From contig JBCBKU010000005.1 of the NCBI GenBank assembly GCA_038521345.1, forward strand, positions 62,001 to 126,000: DNA of 64,000 nt. The letters run 5' to 3'. The notes beneath the pieces were generated by a model that was given only the letters and a program-made list of their open reading frames with translations, was not told the origin of the DNA and did not search any database. The DNA is from JBCBKU01 sp038521345. Lineage in GTDB: Bacteria; Pseudomonadota; Alphaproteobacteria; Rhodobacterales; Rhodobacteraceae. Positions 1 through 9,038 of the stretch are shown here, in pieces; the stretch's first letter is position 1, and every line of letters begins with the position of its first letter. The position numbers were made by a program, and so were the translations under genes.

Positions 1-132
1 CATCCTCTGTTGAGCGATAACGATGTGAGCCTTCCCATCCGGAACAGGCGGCGCGCAGACCCGACATTCGGCGCCTGCGAAGTTTAGGTGGGTGACGCCC
101 GCAATGGTTTCAAGGGGTTTACCCGCCGTCAC
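1..132 (-). CDS. possible 5' end of a gene running off the window
   Basis: An open frame runs from a GTG at 130-132 to the window edge without a stop (44 codons, beginning MTAGKPLETI and containing a CRVC pair). It overlaps the last 14 bases of the upstream peptidase gene, as coupled genes often do. There is no clear ribosome binding site and I do not recognise the protein. A plus-strand frame open from base 1 to a TAG at 85-87 is an equally possible C-terminus of another gene. Weak call. Confidence 0.2.
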   Translation of the reverse strand, partial: MTAGKPLETIAGVTHLNFAGAECRVCAPPVPDGKAHIVIAQQRM

Positions 133-799
133 CGACAGCGATCAATAACGCGCGAAGCTGTGCTGCGGACCGCGAGGCAAAGGCCGCGAAGGCCAGGTTC
201 TGCACCCCGATTTCTCCCCGGCTTGAGACGATGGCCACGACTTCGGGACCCGCATCGGTCAATCGCAACACCGGTGCACCGGATTCCCCTCCGTCGACTC
301 GGCATCCCAGAATGGCTACCGGATCGCGGGCTTCTACCGCGACACAGAACCGCTCGCGGGCGCGGCGCGCATCCTTGCCGAACCAGCTTGCGATCATGAG
401 CCTTTCGCCCTCACGCGCGGGCGCGCCAATGCGAAGGGGAGCAACTTCGTCGTCAAGGGGCGCGGCAAGGCGCAGCAGCGCGATGTCATGACCGATCACC
501 CGCACCGTCTCACGCGTTTCGCCGAACCACAGGGGATGCACCTCACTCGCCGCACCCGATACAACACGCGCCGGCTGCCCGGGATAACGACCTGTCTCAA
601 ACTCGACCGTGAGCGCGTCCTTCTTCCGACCATTCGGATTGGCGAGACAGTGTCCGGCAGTCAGAACTAGATCCGGCGCGATCAAGACTCCTGTACAGCC
701 CCCTCGCCCGTCGAACGTGAGTCGCCCCACACCCGCCAGCGGTGCATCAGCTATCGCTGGCGCGGCCAGCAGTGAGAATATGACAAGGCACCATCGCAT
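119..799 (-). CDS. secreted trypsin-like serine peptidase (first of three tandem copies)
   Basis: A 226-residue protein beginning with a signal peptide (hydrophobic residues 4-16, ending near AIADA), so it is probably exported to the periplasm or outside. The chymotrypsin-fold (S1) triad is visible: H50 in LTAGHC, D105 in GHDIALL and S173 in GGESGAP. This S1 Ser motif departs from the usual GDSGGP. It is the shortest of the three peptidases and lacks the C-terminal tail shared by the other two. It lies 44 bases downstream of the second copy and is probably in the same transcript. The substrate is unknown. Divergence from the neighbouring copies suggests an old duplication rather than a recent one. 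Confidence 0.88.
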   Translation of the reverse strand: MRWCLVIFSLLAAPAIADAPLAGVGRLTFDGRGGCTGVLIAPDLVLTAGHCLANPNGRKKDALTVEFETGRYPGQPARVVSGAASEVHPLWFGETRETVRVIGHDIALLRLAAPLDDEVAPLRIGAPAREGERLMIASWFGKDARRARERFCVAVEARDPVAILGCRVDGGESGAPVLRLTDAGPEVVAIVSSRGEIGVQNLAFAAFASRSAAQLRALLIAVGDGG

Positions 800-843
800 A
801 CGAACAGCCTAGGTCGCCGCGCAGCGCGCGCCCAGTGCAACAA

Positions 844-1659
844 TCAGGGTTTTAGAAAGAGCGCCCCAGTGCTCGAGCGTTCCGACGACGCTGACAGGCG
901 CCGTGCCCCGGCATTTGAGATCTCGGGCCAAACATTGTCCCCGGTCCGCAGGTTTCGCTTCAATGCTTCAACGATCCTCGGCAACTCCATACCGAATGAT
1001 ACGGTGCCGTCGTCGGCACGGTGCCCCGCAGATATGATCGAGATCAGGCGGGCAGGCGATTGGCTGTCGTCGAAGACGGGCGCACCGGACGAGCCGTAAT
1101 AAACGTCGCAGTCGAACGCGAGAAGACCGTCTTGGCGACCAATGACATTGCACCCGCGCTCCCACGACAGCGCGCGCGAACGGCCGGCGGCATAGGACAC
1201 TACACTGACCCCACCGCGATAGGCGAACGCCGGTCCGGAGATCGCGAAGGGATCCGCCGTCGCAGCCGGGATCGGCGTGTCGAGTTCCAAGAGCGCTACG
1301 TCGTGGCGGACCGAATGGGCAGTTGCAGTTGCAACGGGCGCGTAATCAGAGTGGACAGACACGCGCGCCACCCCGCGTGTGGCGATAGCTTCGCCGTCAA
1401 TATCCCCGGCATAGAAGGTCAACACGCCTGGATCGCGCGGTTCTCCATTCTCATAAACGCAATGGGCGGCCGTCAGGACAAGCGTGGTCGAGATAAGCGC
1501 TCCGGTACAATATCCCGAGCGCCCTCCGAGATCGACGCGTCCAACGGCCTCCCATCCCAGAAGATCCTGACGCAGTGTAAGACGCCGGAGGTCGGCGATG
1601 GCGGTGCTAGTGAACAGTACGGCGATCAAAAGCGTGGCGGTGAACCAGGCTGTGCGCAT
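844..1659 (-). CDS. secreted trypsin-like serine peptidase (second of three)
   Basis: A 271-residue protein with an N-terminal signal peptide (hydrophobic stretch about residues 7-22). The S1 peptidase triad is H66 (LTAAHC), D120 (RHDVALLEL) and S191 (YGSSGAPV). Further Cys residues (C51, C67, C170, C184) could form disulfides, in keeping with export. The start codon lies one base after the stop of the third peptidase gene, and its ribosome binding site (GAGG) is inside that gene, so the two are probably translationally coupled. The C-terminal 25 residues carry RRL and end in GALFLKP, closely resembling the end of the neighbouring copy. The substrate is unknown. Confidence 0.9.
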   Translation of the reverse strand: MRTAWFTATLLIAVLFTSTAIADLRRLTLRQDLLGWEAVGRVDLGGRSGYCTGALISTTLVLTAAHCVYENGEPRDPGVLTFYAGDIDGEAIATRGVARVSVHSDYAPVATATAHSVRHDVALLELDTPIPAATADPFAISGPAFAYRGGVSVVSYAAGRSRALSWERGCNVIGRQDGLLAFDCDVYYGSSGAPVFDDSQSPARLISIISAGHRADDGTVSFGMELPRIVEALKRNLRTGDNVWPEISNAGARRLSASSERSSTGALFLKP

Positions 1660-1660
1660 A

Positions 1661-2476
1661 TCAGGGCCTCAGAAACTTCGCCCCGCCTCCCCGGTTGGGT
1701 TCGATTGTCAGGCGGCGGACCGTTGGTTGCGGTGGATTGAGCGCCCCCCGCCCAAGATCGAGTGATGCGCGAAGAAGATCGATGGATCCCGCCACATCCG
1801 CGCCAAGCGATACTTTCCGGCCTCGCATTTCGGCCTTGGCCGACACCACCGAGACGATGCGCGGTTCGCCGTCGGTGATTGAAAAGATCGGTGCCCCGGA
1901 TGATCCAAAATCAACATCGCAAGTCAGGACGAGCGTCCGGGACGGGCGCGCCAGCACCTGGCAGGCCTCCTGCAGGGCGGGTCGCGCAGCGCGGTTGTGA
2001 GCGTAACTGACAACACCCACCGTGTCCCCCTTCCGCGGCCACGCATCGGTCGCATAGGGACTGATCGAGCCATTCCGGATCGGCTGATCAAGTTCGAGCA
2101 AGGCGAGGTCATAGGGCACACCTTCGCCGCTGTCGGGTCCGGTATACACATATTCGGGATGAACCACCGCCCGGCGGATCTTGCGATATGCCGAAGCCCG
2201 GCCATTGCGCCAACCCGCCAGAAACTCGACTTCATCGACGCTGATGCGACCGAGCGTAGCCGGATTGTAGAGGCAATGCGCAGCCGTCAGGACAATGCGA
2301 TCGTCGATCAGAGCGCCAGTACAGAACCCGCTTTGGCCGATATCCAGCCGGCCCACGGCCTCCCATCCTTTGCTGTCGTTGGCAGTAACAAGTGCCTTAA
2401 GACCACTCGACGACTGCGCAAGCGCGCCCGTCGCAGCAAGGAAGGCCGCCAGAACCGCAATCAGCGTTTTGAGCAT
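1661..2476 (-). CDS. secreted trypsin-like serine peptidase (third of three, promoter-proximal)
   Basis: A 271-residue protein from the start chosen here. It opens with a textbook signal peptide (MLKTLIAVLAAF, cleavage near ALAQ). The triad is H67 (LTAAHC), D123 (PYDLALLEL) and S193 (FGSSGAPIF). Residues 37-58 (GWEAVGR, then GFCTGALI) match the second copy almost word for word, so these two are the closest pair. The C-terminus carries VRRL and ends in GAKFLRP. A GGGGA five bases before the chosen ATG decides the start; a longer start at 2488 adds four residues. This is the first gene of the presumed three-gene transcript. The physiological target is unknown. Confidence 0.9.
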   Translation of the reverse strand: MLKTLIAVLAAFLAATGALAQSSSGLKALVTANDSKGWEAVGRLDIGQSGFCTGALIDDRIVLTAAHCLYNPATLGRISVDEVEFLAGWRNGRASAYRKIRRAVVHPEYVYTGPDSGEGVPYDLALLELDQPIRNGSISPYATDAWPRKGDTVGVVSYAHNRAARPALQEACQVLARPSRTLVLTCDVDFGSSGAPIFSITDGEPRIVSVVSAKAEMRGRKVSLGADVAGSIDLLRASLDLGRGALNPPQPTVRRLTIEPNRGGGAKFLRP

Positions 2477-2545
2477 CATATTCCCCATTCGCGATTCTTG
2501 ACCTAGGACAATCCTTTGTCAGGAATAAGGCCCGAGGGCGCCGGG

Positions 2546-3850
2546 CTAGGCAAGGGCGAGGTTGGATTTGTCCAATTTTCGGGGCTTTGGACCTCCGGTT
2601 GCCCAGTCGAGAAGTTCAACTGTGTGGACAACTGGCAACGCCGTTCCCGACCCGATCTGCATCATGCAACCGATGTTGCCCGCCGCGACAAGGTCGGGCG
2701 ACTTCGCTTCGAGAGTGGTGACCTTCCGCGCCTTGAGCTCTTTGGAGATCTCGGGCTGCATCAGATTGTAGGTGCCAGCCGATCCGCAGCAAAGATGCGC
2801 GTCGCGCGGCTCGACCACCTCAAACCCTGCCTGTTTTAACAGGTCCTTGGGTGCCGACTTGATCTGCTGGCCGTGCTGAAGCGAGCAGGCCGCATGATAG
2901 GCGACCCTGAGGCCCTTGGGCGCAGCTTTGGGCAAACCAATCCGCGCAACGAGTTCGGAGATGTCAACAGCCAGATCCGAGACCCTGGCAGCCTCGGCAG
3001 CAAGGGGTGTGTTCCGGAACATATGGCCATAGTCCTTGACCGTGGTACCGCAACCGCTCGTGTTGATGACGATCGCGTCCAGAGCGTGGCCCGTATCATG
3101 CGCGCGGAAGGCGCGGATGTTTCGGGCGGCGGCCGCATGGCTTTCGACTTCCTTGCCCATATGGTGGACAAGGGCCCCGCAGCAGCCCTGACCCTTGGCG
3201 ACGATCACATCGCAGCCAAGCCGTGTCAGAAGCCGGATCGTGGCATCGTTGATGTCGGTGTCGAGCGCGCGCTGCGCGCACCCTGTCATCAGGGCGACCC
3301 TGAGCCGACGTTCGCCTTCCGCGGGAAAGGTTTGGGGGTCGTCATTGCGGCTGACCGGCGGGATAGTCTCGGGAACCATATCCAGCATTGCACGCACTCT
3401 CGGATCGGGCACCAGTCGTCGGAAAGGACGCCCGATCTTGGCCCCAAGAAGAGCCACACGAAACCGCGTCGGATACGGGAGTATCCGCGCAAGCGTCCAC
3501 CGCAGCAGACGATCGGCAAAGGGACGGCGATAGGTCTTTTCGATATGCGCCCGCGCATGATCAACCAAATGCATATAGTGCACTCCCGATGGACAGGTCG
3601 TCATGCAGGCAAGGCAAGAAAGACAACGATCGATGTGCTTTACAGTCCGCGCGTCCGCAGGACGGTCGTTCTCAAGCATATCTTTAATCAGATAGATCCG
3701 GCCTCTTGGTGAGTCGAGTTCGTCCCCAAGGACCTGATAGGTGGGGCATGTCGCCGTGCAAAATCCGCAATGGACGCACGTCCGCAATATCTCGTTGGCG
3801 CGGGCAGTTCCCGGGTCTTTAAGTTGGTCTTCCGTGAACATCGTTTGCAT
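2546..3850 (-). CDS. glcF: glycolate oxidase iron-sulfur subunit GlcF
   Basis: A 434-residue electron-transfer subunit of glycolate dehydrogenase, which oxidises glycolate to glyoxylate at the membrane together with GlcD and GlcE. Two 4Fe-4S ferredoxin-type clusters are visible: C25-C28-C31-C35 (CVHCGFCTATCP) and C76-C79-C82-C86 (CLSCLACMTTCP). Two later CCG-type cysteine motifs follow, GCCGALVHH and CCGSAGTY, as usual for this family of heterodisulfide-reductase-like subunits. The length is normal. Its start overlaps the last base of glcE, so it is the third gene of glcD-glcE-glcF. Confidence 0.96.
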   Translation of the reverse strand: MQTMFTEDQLKDPGTARANEILRTCVHCGFCTATCPTYQVLGDELDSPRGRIYLIKDMLENDRPADARTVKHIDRCLSCLACMTTCPSGVHYMHLVDHARAHIEKTYRRPFADRLLRWTLARILPYPTRFRVALLGAKIGRPFRRLVPDPRVRAMLDMVPETIPPVSRNDDPQTFPAEGERRLRVALMTGCAQRALDTDINDATIRLLTRLGCDVIVAKGQGCCGALVHHMGKEVESHAAAARNIRAFRAHDTGHALDAIVINTSGCGTTVKDYGHMFRNTPLAAEAARVSDLAVDISELVARIGLPKAAPKGLRVAYHAACSLQHGQQIKSAPKDLLKQAGFEVVEPRDAHLCCGSAGTYNLMQPEISKELKARKVTTLEAKSPDLVAAGNIGCMMQIGSGTALPVVHTVELLDWATGGPKPRKLDKSNLALA

Positions 3851-5001
3851 CAGATGACCTCTGCCCGTGGGCGCCCCATAAGACCAGGGTTCAAGATTCC
3901 CTTCGGATCAAACTTGGCGCGCAGCCCATCCGAAATTGCGGCAACCGGCGCCGCTTCTGGCTGGAACGTACCGAGACGCGCGTGCGTTGCGAGTTCGGCG
4001 CGGACCAGTGTCGTGTGACCTTTTGAGGCAAAGCGTGCTCGAAGGTCTGTTCCCGGAGCCACCTCCGCCCATATTCGGCCGCCGCCCCAGTCCAGCAGAA
4101 CGCCCTCAGCCCCAAGCGCCTCGACTACACCGGGCGCATCGGTCGGCTTAACGGAGATTTTCCAAAGGTCTCCACTCGTGCCCTGAAACGGGCCAGCATC
4201 GCGGACCCATTCCATTACCTCGACGGCTTCTGCGTGATCGCGGACGACCTCAGGCGTTCCCCAGCCGCCAAGTTGCCCAGCCAGTTCCGAGGTGCGGTAG
4301 GTCACGGACGCGTCGCTGCCTTCGACCCGCAGATAGGTAACTGGAGAACCATCGGGACCCACCGGCGCATGCGCGGCTGCGGTCACTTCATATGGTGTAG
4401 CCAGTGCAGCCGACATCAGATCAACAGCATCGCTGACGCCAAGGTCGGAGAAGATCAGAAGCGCCTGTGACGCGGGTTTCGGCAGCACCTTAAGCGCGAC
4501 TTCACTCAGGACACCCAGCGTGCCGTGACTGCCCGCCATAAGCCGGACAAGGTCATAGCCTGTGACATTCTTCATCACACGTCCACCATTCGAGATGATC
4601 GTGCCGGCGCCATCGACAAAGCGAACGCCGAGGAGAAAGTCGCGCACGGCGCCCGACTGAACGCGCCGCGGCCCGGCGGCGTTTGCCGCAACAATCCCTC
4701 CAATCGTCGGTGTGCCCTTCCGGCCAAGTACACTCCGCATGTCAGGGGGCTCCATTGCCAAACGCTGACCTTCGGACGCCAAGGTCGCTTCGACCTCTGA
4801 CAATGGTGTCCCTGCACGGGCAACGACGGTCAGCGCGCCAGGCTCATAAAGCTGGATCCCGGTCAATTCCTCGGTGGACAAGATCTGCTCCGCCAGATGA
4901 GGGGCGCCCCGCGTTCCGCCACCACGCACCGCAAGCGACCCGCGCGCGTCCCGGATCATTTGCGCCAAGTCCGCCTCACTCGCGGGTTTCAGGAAATCCA
5001 T
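3850..5001 (-). CDS. glcE: glycolate oxidase FAD-binding subunit GlcE
   Basis: A 383-residue protein with an N-terminal FAD-binding type 4 (PCMH-like) domain. RGGGTRGAP near residue 25 and GGIVAANAAGPRR near residue 100 are the flavin-binding stretches, and the N-terminus is shortened relative to GlcD, which is typical of GlcE. It acts with GlcD and GlcF in glycolate oxidation. It begins five bases after the glcD stop and ends overlapping the glcF start by one base, so the three are one coupled operon. Confidence 0.95.
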   Translation of the reverse strand: MDFLKPASEADLAQMIRDARGSLAVRGGGTRGAPHLAEQILSTEELTGIQLYEPGALTVVARAGTPLSEVEATLASEGQRLAMEPPDMRSVLGRKGTPTIGGIVAANAAGPRRVQSGAVRDFLLGVRFVDGAGTIISNGGRVMKNVTGYDLVRLMAGSHGTLGVLSEVALKVLPKPASQALLIFSDLGVSDAVDLMSAALATPYEVTAAAHAPVGPDGSPVTYLRVEGSDASVTYRTSELAGQLGGWGTPEVVRDHAEAVEVMEWVRDAGPFQGTSGDLWKISVKPTDAPGVVEALGAEGVLLDWGGGRIWAEVAPGTDLRARFASKGHTTLVRAELATHARLGTFQPEAAPVAAISDGLRAKFDPKGILNPGLMGRPRAEVI

Positions 5002-5006
5002 TCAGA

Positions 5007-6455
5007 TCAGGCCGCCCGTGCCGGTGCCGCACGCCGAGCTTCACTGGCGTCGAGCGGGAACACCTTGGCCGGGTTCAGCAGCCAGCCTGGATCGAAGACG
5101 TCTTTTACGGCCATCTGCGCCTCAAGATCCGCAGGATCGAATTGTGTCCGCATCAGGTCGCGTTTCTCGACGCCGACGCCGTGCTCGCCTGTAAGGCAGC
5201 CCCCAACTTCGACACAAAGCTCGAGAATGGCGGCACCGAAGGCTTCGCACGTTTCAAGATCGCCCGGTTTGTTCGCATCGAAAAGGATCAGGGGATGCAT
5301 GTTCCCATCACCGGCATGAAAAACATTTGCGACGTCCAGCCCGTACTCCGCTGACATCTCGCCGATGCGCCGCAAAACCCGAGGAAGCGCGGAAACCGGG
5401 ATCGTCCCGTCAAGACACATATAATCCGCGATCTGCCCCATTGCGCCGAACGCGGACTTGCGGCCGAGCCAAATGCGCGCAGCTTCATCTGCGGACGATG
5501 CTTCGCGCAGCTCCACGGGATTATGTCGACGCGCAATCTGGGTTATGACGCCCAACTGCTCGGCGATCTCGTCCTCGGAGCCTTCAACCTCGACAATCAA
5601 GAGTGCCTCGCAATCCGGATACCCGGCCTTGGCATGGGCCTCGCAGGCTCGGATGCAAGGACGATCCATGAACTCAATGGCCACCGGCAAAACGCCGGCC
5701 TTGATGATGTCCGAGACACAGGCGCCCGCCACTTCGTTCGAGCCGTAGCCAATCAGGACCGGGCGCGCGCCCTCAGGCTTCGGGAGAATGCGAAGTGTTG
5801 CCTCGGTCACCACCCCTAGCTGGCCTTCAGAACCACATATGAGACCGACAAGATCGTACCCAGCCGAATCCATATGTGCGCCGCCAAGTTCAACAATTGT
5901 GCCGTCCATCATAACCATGGTCACGCCGAGGAGGTTGTTGGTCGTGACACCGTACTTGAGGCAGTGCGCACCGCCGGAATTCATCGCGATGTTGCCGGCG
6001 ATGGCGCATGCAAGTTGCGATGAAGGATCAGGGGCATAGAAGAAACCCCCGTCCTCGACGGCGCCGGAGACCGACAGATTGGTACGCCCCGTTTGGACCC
6101 GCACGAAGCGGTTGTTGAAATCGGTTTCAAGAATATCCGTCATCCGCGACACACCGAGAATGACGGCATCGGCGGTTGGCAGCGCTCCCCCCGCAAGCGA
6201 CGTGCCTGCACCTCGCGGCACGACCGGCACTCCCTCAGCATGACAAAGCTTCAAGACTGCTGCGGTTTCTTCAGTGGTTCGGGGCAACACCACTGCCAGC
6301 GGCGGACATCGATAGGCAGTGAGCGCATCGCATTCATAGGCCAACGTCTCCGTCGGATCCGATATCACGGCCTCGACCGGCAAGATATCAGACAGACGTT
6401 CGACGATCCGGGCTTTCCGAGCGAGGATGGCAGGATCCGGTTCGGGCATGCGCAT
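5007..6455 (-). CDS. glcD: glycolate oxidase FAD-linked subunit GlcD
   Basis: A 482-residue catalytic subunit of glycolate dehydrogenase. The FAD-binding type 4 domain shows PRGAGTSLAGGALP near residue 80, and the C-terminal FAD oxidase domain has the family marks HAGDGNMHP and GEHGVGVEKRDLM, with His residues near the substrate and flavin. The start at 6455 is preferred over the longer open frame to 6506 because AGGAGG lies nine bases upstream (6465-6470). It is the first gene of glcDEF. No glcC-type regulator is adjacent; the gene upstream is a small divergent secreted protein. Confidence 0.96.
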   Translation of the reverse strand: MRMPEPDPAILARKARIVERLSDILPVEAVISDPTETLAYECDALTAYRCPPLAVVLPRTTEETAAVLKLCHAEGVPVVPRGAGTSLAGGALPTADAVILGVSRMTDILETDFNNRFVRVQTGRTNLSVSGAVEDGGFFYAPDPSSQLACAIAGNIAMNSGGAHCLKYGVTTNNLLGVTMVMMDGTIVELGGAHMDSAGYDLVGLICGSEGQLGVVTEATLRILPKPEGARPVLIGYGSNEVAGACVSDIIKAGVLPVAIEFMDRPCIRACEAHAKAGYPDCEALLIVEVEGSEDEIAEQLGVITQIARRHNPVELREASSADEAARIWLGRKSAFGAMGQIADYMCLDGTIPVSALPRVLRRIGEMSAEYGLDVANVFHAGDGNMHPLILFDANKPGDLETCEAFGAAILELCVEVGGCLTGEHGVGVEKRDLMRTQFDPADLEAQMAVKDVFDPGWLLNPAKVFPLDASEARRAAPARAA

Positions 6456-6591
6456 GGGCGAATTCCTCCTGGGCGCAACGTTAAAATCAATCCCCCATGC
6501 GCGCAACGCCGCGGAACTCTTCGCAATTTGCAGTCGTGCACGCGCGTAGGCGTGAGTGGCACGGCGCGGCGCAGAGTGCTACATCCAACCC

Positions 6592-6948
6592 ATGCGACAT
6601 CTTCTTCTCCTCCCGCTCATCACTGCGGCAAGTATGGTGGCTGCCGACCCCGCCGTTATCCGCGAAGTTCAAGCCGAAGCTACGGACCGCGGCTGGACCT
6701 TCCACGTGACGATCGAACATCCCGATACGGGCTGGGGTGACTATGCCGACGGTTGGCGCGTCGAAGACGCTGACGGCAATGTGCTGGGATTTCGAGAGCT
6801 TTTACACCCGCACGTGAATGAACAGCCTTTCACACGCTCGCTTTCGGGCGTCGTGATACCCGCCGGCGTAACCGAAGTATTCATCCGGGCGCGAACAAAT
6901 GTCACCGACTGGGATACGGCCACCGAGTACGTTGTGCTGCCGCACTAG
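6592..6948 (+). CDS. small secreted protein of unknown function
   Basis: A 118-residue protein with a clear signal peptide (MRHLLLLPLITAASMVAA). The mature part is rich in Trp, Asp and beta-type residues (GWGDYADGW, then WDTATEYVV) and looks like a small beta-sandwich. I do not recognise a named family. The start at 6592 is preferred over an upstream in-frame codon because the signal peptide begins there. It is divergent from glcD and convergent with the membrane-protein block to its right. Confidence 0.72.
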   Translation: MRHLLLLPLITAASMVAADPAVIREVQAEATDRGWTFHVTIEHPDTGWGDYADGWRVEDADGNVLGFRELLHPHVNEQPFTRSLSGVVIPAGVTEVFIRARTNVTDWDTATEYVVLPH

Positions 6949-6961
6949 GGGCCCGAGGTAG

Positions 6962-9037
6962 CTAGCGGCGCCCCTCCCAGAGCCATGCGCCGATCGCAAG
7001 CAGCGATGCCAGTAGGAGAAACGCCCATGCCGGCAGGATCGGCGTTATGGTTACGTCCGCAGTCAGAAATGCCTGTCGTGGGGTAATCCCGATCCAGCCG
7101 CGGCCCGCGGCAGCACGGCCCTCACGGACCCGACGCACATCGGGCATCCCGTCGTCGATCCGCAGAATGCCACCTCGGCGGGCGTCGACTGCAGGCTCAA
7201 GCGCCTCGGCACCCGCGATGGTGACCTCGAATTCGCGCGGTGCCGCCGGACCCAAGGCGATGACCGTTTCCTCGTCCCCCTCGCGCAGTCGGTAGAGGCC
7301 GATTTCCGGCGCTTGAAAAGTGCCTGTAAACCGGCCCGGGCGATCCTCACCCAGCGGCAACACGGTCACGGTGCCGTCCGGACCCGTGATCTCGACTTCG
7401 CCTACGGCCTCGGCAAGTGTGCGCCGCATTACGGTCATGGCCTGACCTTCGGCGGTCGCTGTCAGGGCCTCTTCCTCAAGCTCGGGCTCTTTCATCATCC
7501 AGTGGGCAAGCCGGCGCAGCAGTTCCAATTGCGGGCCGCCGCCTTCGTATCCGCGCGACCAAAGCCATGCATGGTCAGATCCCAATAGAGCCACCCGGCC
7601 CTCCCCTACCCGGTCAAGGATCAGCAACGGGCGGTCTTCCAGACCGGTCATCACGACATCGCCGGACACCGGTTCCAAATCGATCAAGCGCATCCAGCGT
7701 CCCCAAGGCGGATCTTCCTCATCCGATGGCGCGGCCGGTGAATAGCTCGCAAGGCCTTCGGTCACCGGATGACGCTCACCCACGTCGGAGATTCGAGCGT
7801 GGAACGGTTCTTCGATCACCCGTCCCGACGGGGCGCCGGGGATGACCTCGCCGAGCGCCGATCGATAGATTGAGTCCGCAGTTGCAAAATCCGGTCCCGC
7901 CGCGATCAGGACGGCCCCGCCGTCCAGCGCGTATTGCCGAATGTTGTCAAGATAAACGCCGGGAAGGATCCCACGCCTCTTGTAACGGTCGAAGATGATA
8001 AGATCGAACTCGTCAATCTTGTCGAGGAACAGTTCACGCGTCGGAAAGGCGATCAGCGACAGCTCGTTGACGGGAACGCCATCCTGTTTCTCGGGCGGGC
8101 GGAGGATCGTGAAATGCACGAGATCCACTGAACTGTCGGACTTGAGAAGGTTGCGCCAAGTCCGTTCGCCCGCATGCGGCTCGCCGGAAACAAGAAGGAC
8201 CGAAAGACGGTCACGAACTCCATTGATTTGGACGACGGCGGCGTTGTTGCGGTCCGTCAGTTCGCCCTCAACCGGCGTAACCGTGAACTGGATCACGTTC
8301 ATGCCGCCGTGGGGCAGGATGATCGGAAGATCAAGGTCGCGGCCTATGGGAACCCGAAACGTCTCGGGGTCCGCTCCGTCAACGGAAATCTGAAGCTCAG
8401 CGTCTTCGGGTAGACCATCGGGAACCGCGCCTTGGTCTTCGACAGCCAATGTCAGCGTGACCTCTTCACCAAGGATCGCGAAGGCGGGTGCGTTTCGGAT
8501 GATGAGCCTGCGGTCCCAGTCATCGCTTTGGCCGGTCAAAAGCACATGTAGCGGCGCCGGAAGGTCAGGGGCCCGTTCAACATCATGCAACCGTCCGTCC
8601 GTGATCAGAACGACACCTGCAAGCCGGGCCCGCGGCTCCTCCGCCATAACCTCGGCAAGCCGCGTCATTAAAAGCGAACCTTGATTGCCTTCAGCATCGT
8701 CCACGCGAGCAACGCGCAGCTCGGTGTTGCTCAAAGCAGCAACTTCGCGCTCAAGGTTGGCAAGCGCCTCGGCCGTTTGGTCGGAACGGTCGGAGATGCG
8801 CTGGCTCGCAGTCTCATCAACAATCGCAACAAAAATATCTGTCAGGGTTTCGCGCTCTTCGTTCTGAAGCGACGGATTGGCGATACCCGCAAGTAAGGCC
8901 GCAACGGCGAGGGCGCGAAGCCACCAACCCGACATCCCGCGCCAGAGGGCCAGGGCGACGAACGCGATTGCAGCGGCGGCCAGGATCCAAAGAACCAGCG
9001 AAGGGACCAGTGGGGCAAGGAGAATTGAGCTGTCCAT
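6962..9037 (-). CDS. large membrane protein with a glutamine-amidotransferase-like domain, last gene of the moxR block
   Basis: A 691-residue protein with two N-terminal membrane helices (about residues 10-31 and 40-55) and one at the C-terminus (about 665-685), so the bulk is probably periplasmic. The part after the helices (DIFVAIVDETASQ) resembles a von Willebrand A-like fold. The middle region around IRQYALDGGAVLIAAGPDF resembles the amidotransferase-fold domain found in similar membrane proteins, without a recognisable Cys nucleophile. It starts one base after the stop of the DUF4159 gene, so the two are probably translated together. It is the fourth gene of moxR-DUF58-DUF4159-this. Function unknown. 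Confidence 0.8.
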   Translation of the reverse strand: MDSSILLAPLVPSLVLWILAAAAIAFVALALWRGMSGWWLRALAVAALLAGIANPSLQNEERETLTDIFVAIVDETASQRISDRSDQTAEALANLEREVAALSNTELRVARVDDAEGNQGSLLMTRLAEVMAEEPRARLAGVVLITDGRLHDVERAPDLPAPLHVLLTGQSDDWDRRLIIRNAPAFAILGEEVTLTLAVEDQGAVPDGLPEDAELQISVDGADPETFRVPIGRDLDLPIILPHGGMNVIQFTVTPVEGELTDRNNAAVVQINGVRDRLSVLLVSGEPHAGERTWRNLLKSDSSVDLVHFTILRPPEKQDGVPVNELSLIAFPTRELFLDKIDEFDLIIFDRYKRRGILPGVYLDNIRQYALDGGAVLIAAGPDFATADSIYRSALGEVIPGAPSGRVIEEPFHARISDVGERHPVTEGLASYSPAAPSDEEDPPWGRWMRLIDLEPVSGDVVMTGLEDRPLLILDRVGEGRVALLGSDHAWLWSRGYEGGGPQLELLRRLAHWMMKEPELEEEALTATAEGQAMTVMRRTLAEAVGEVEITGPDGTVTVLPLGEDRPGRFTGTFQAPEIGLYRLREGDEETVIALGPAAPREFEVTIAGAEALEPAVDARRGGILRIDDGMPDVRRVREGRAAAGRGWIGITPRQAFLTADVTITPILPAWAFLLLASLLAIGAWLWEGRR

Positions 9038-9038
9038 C

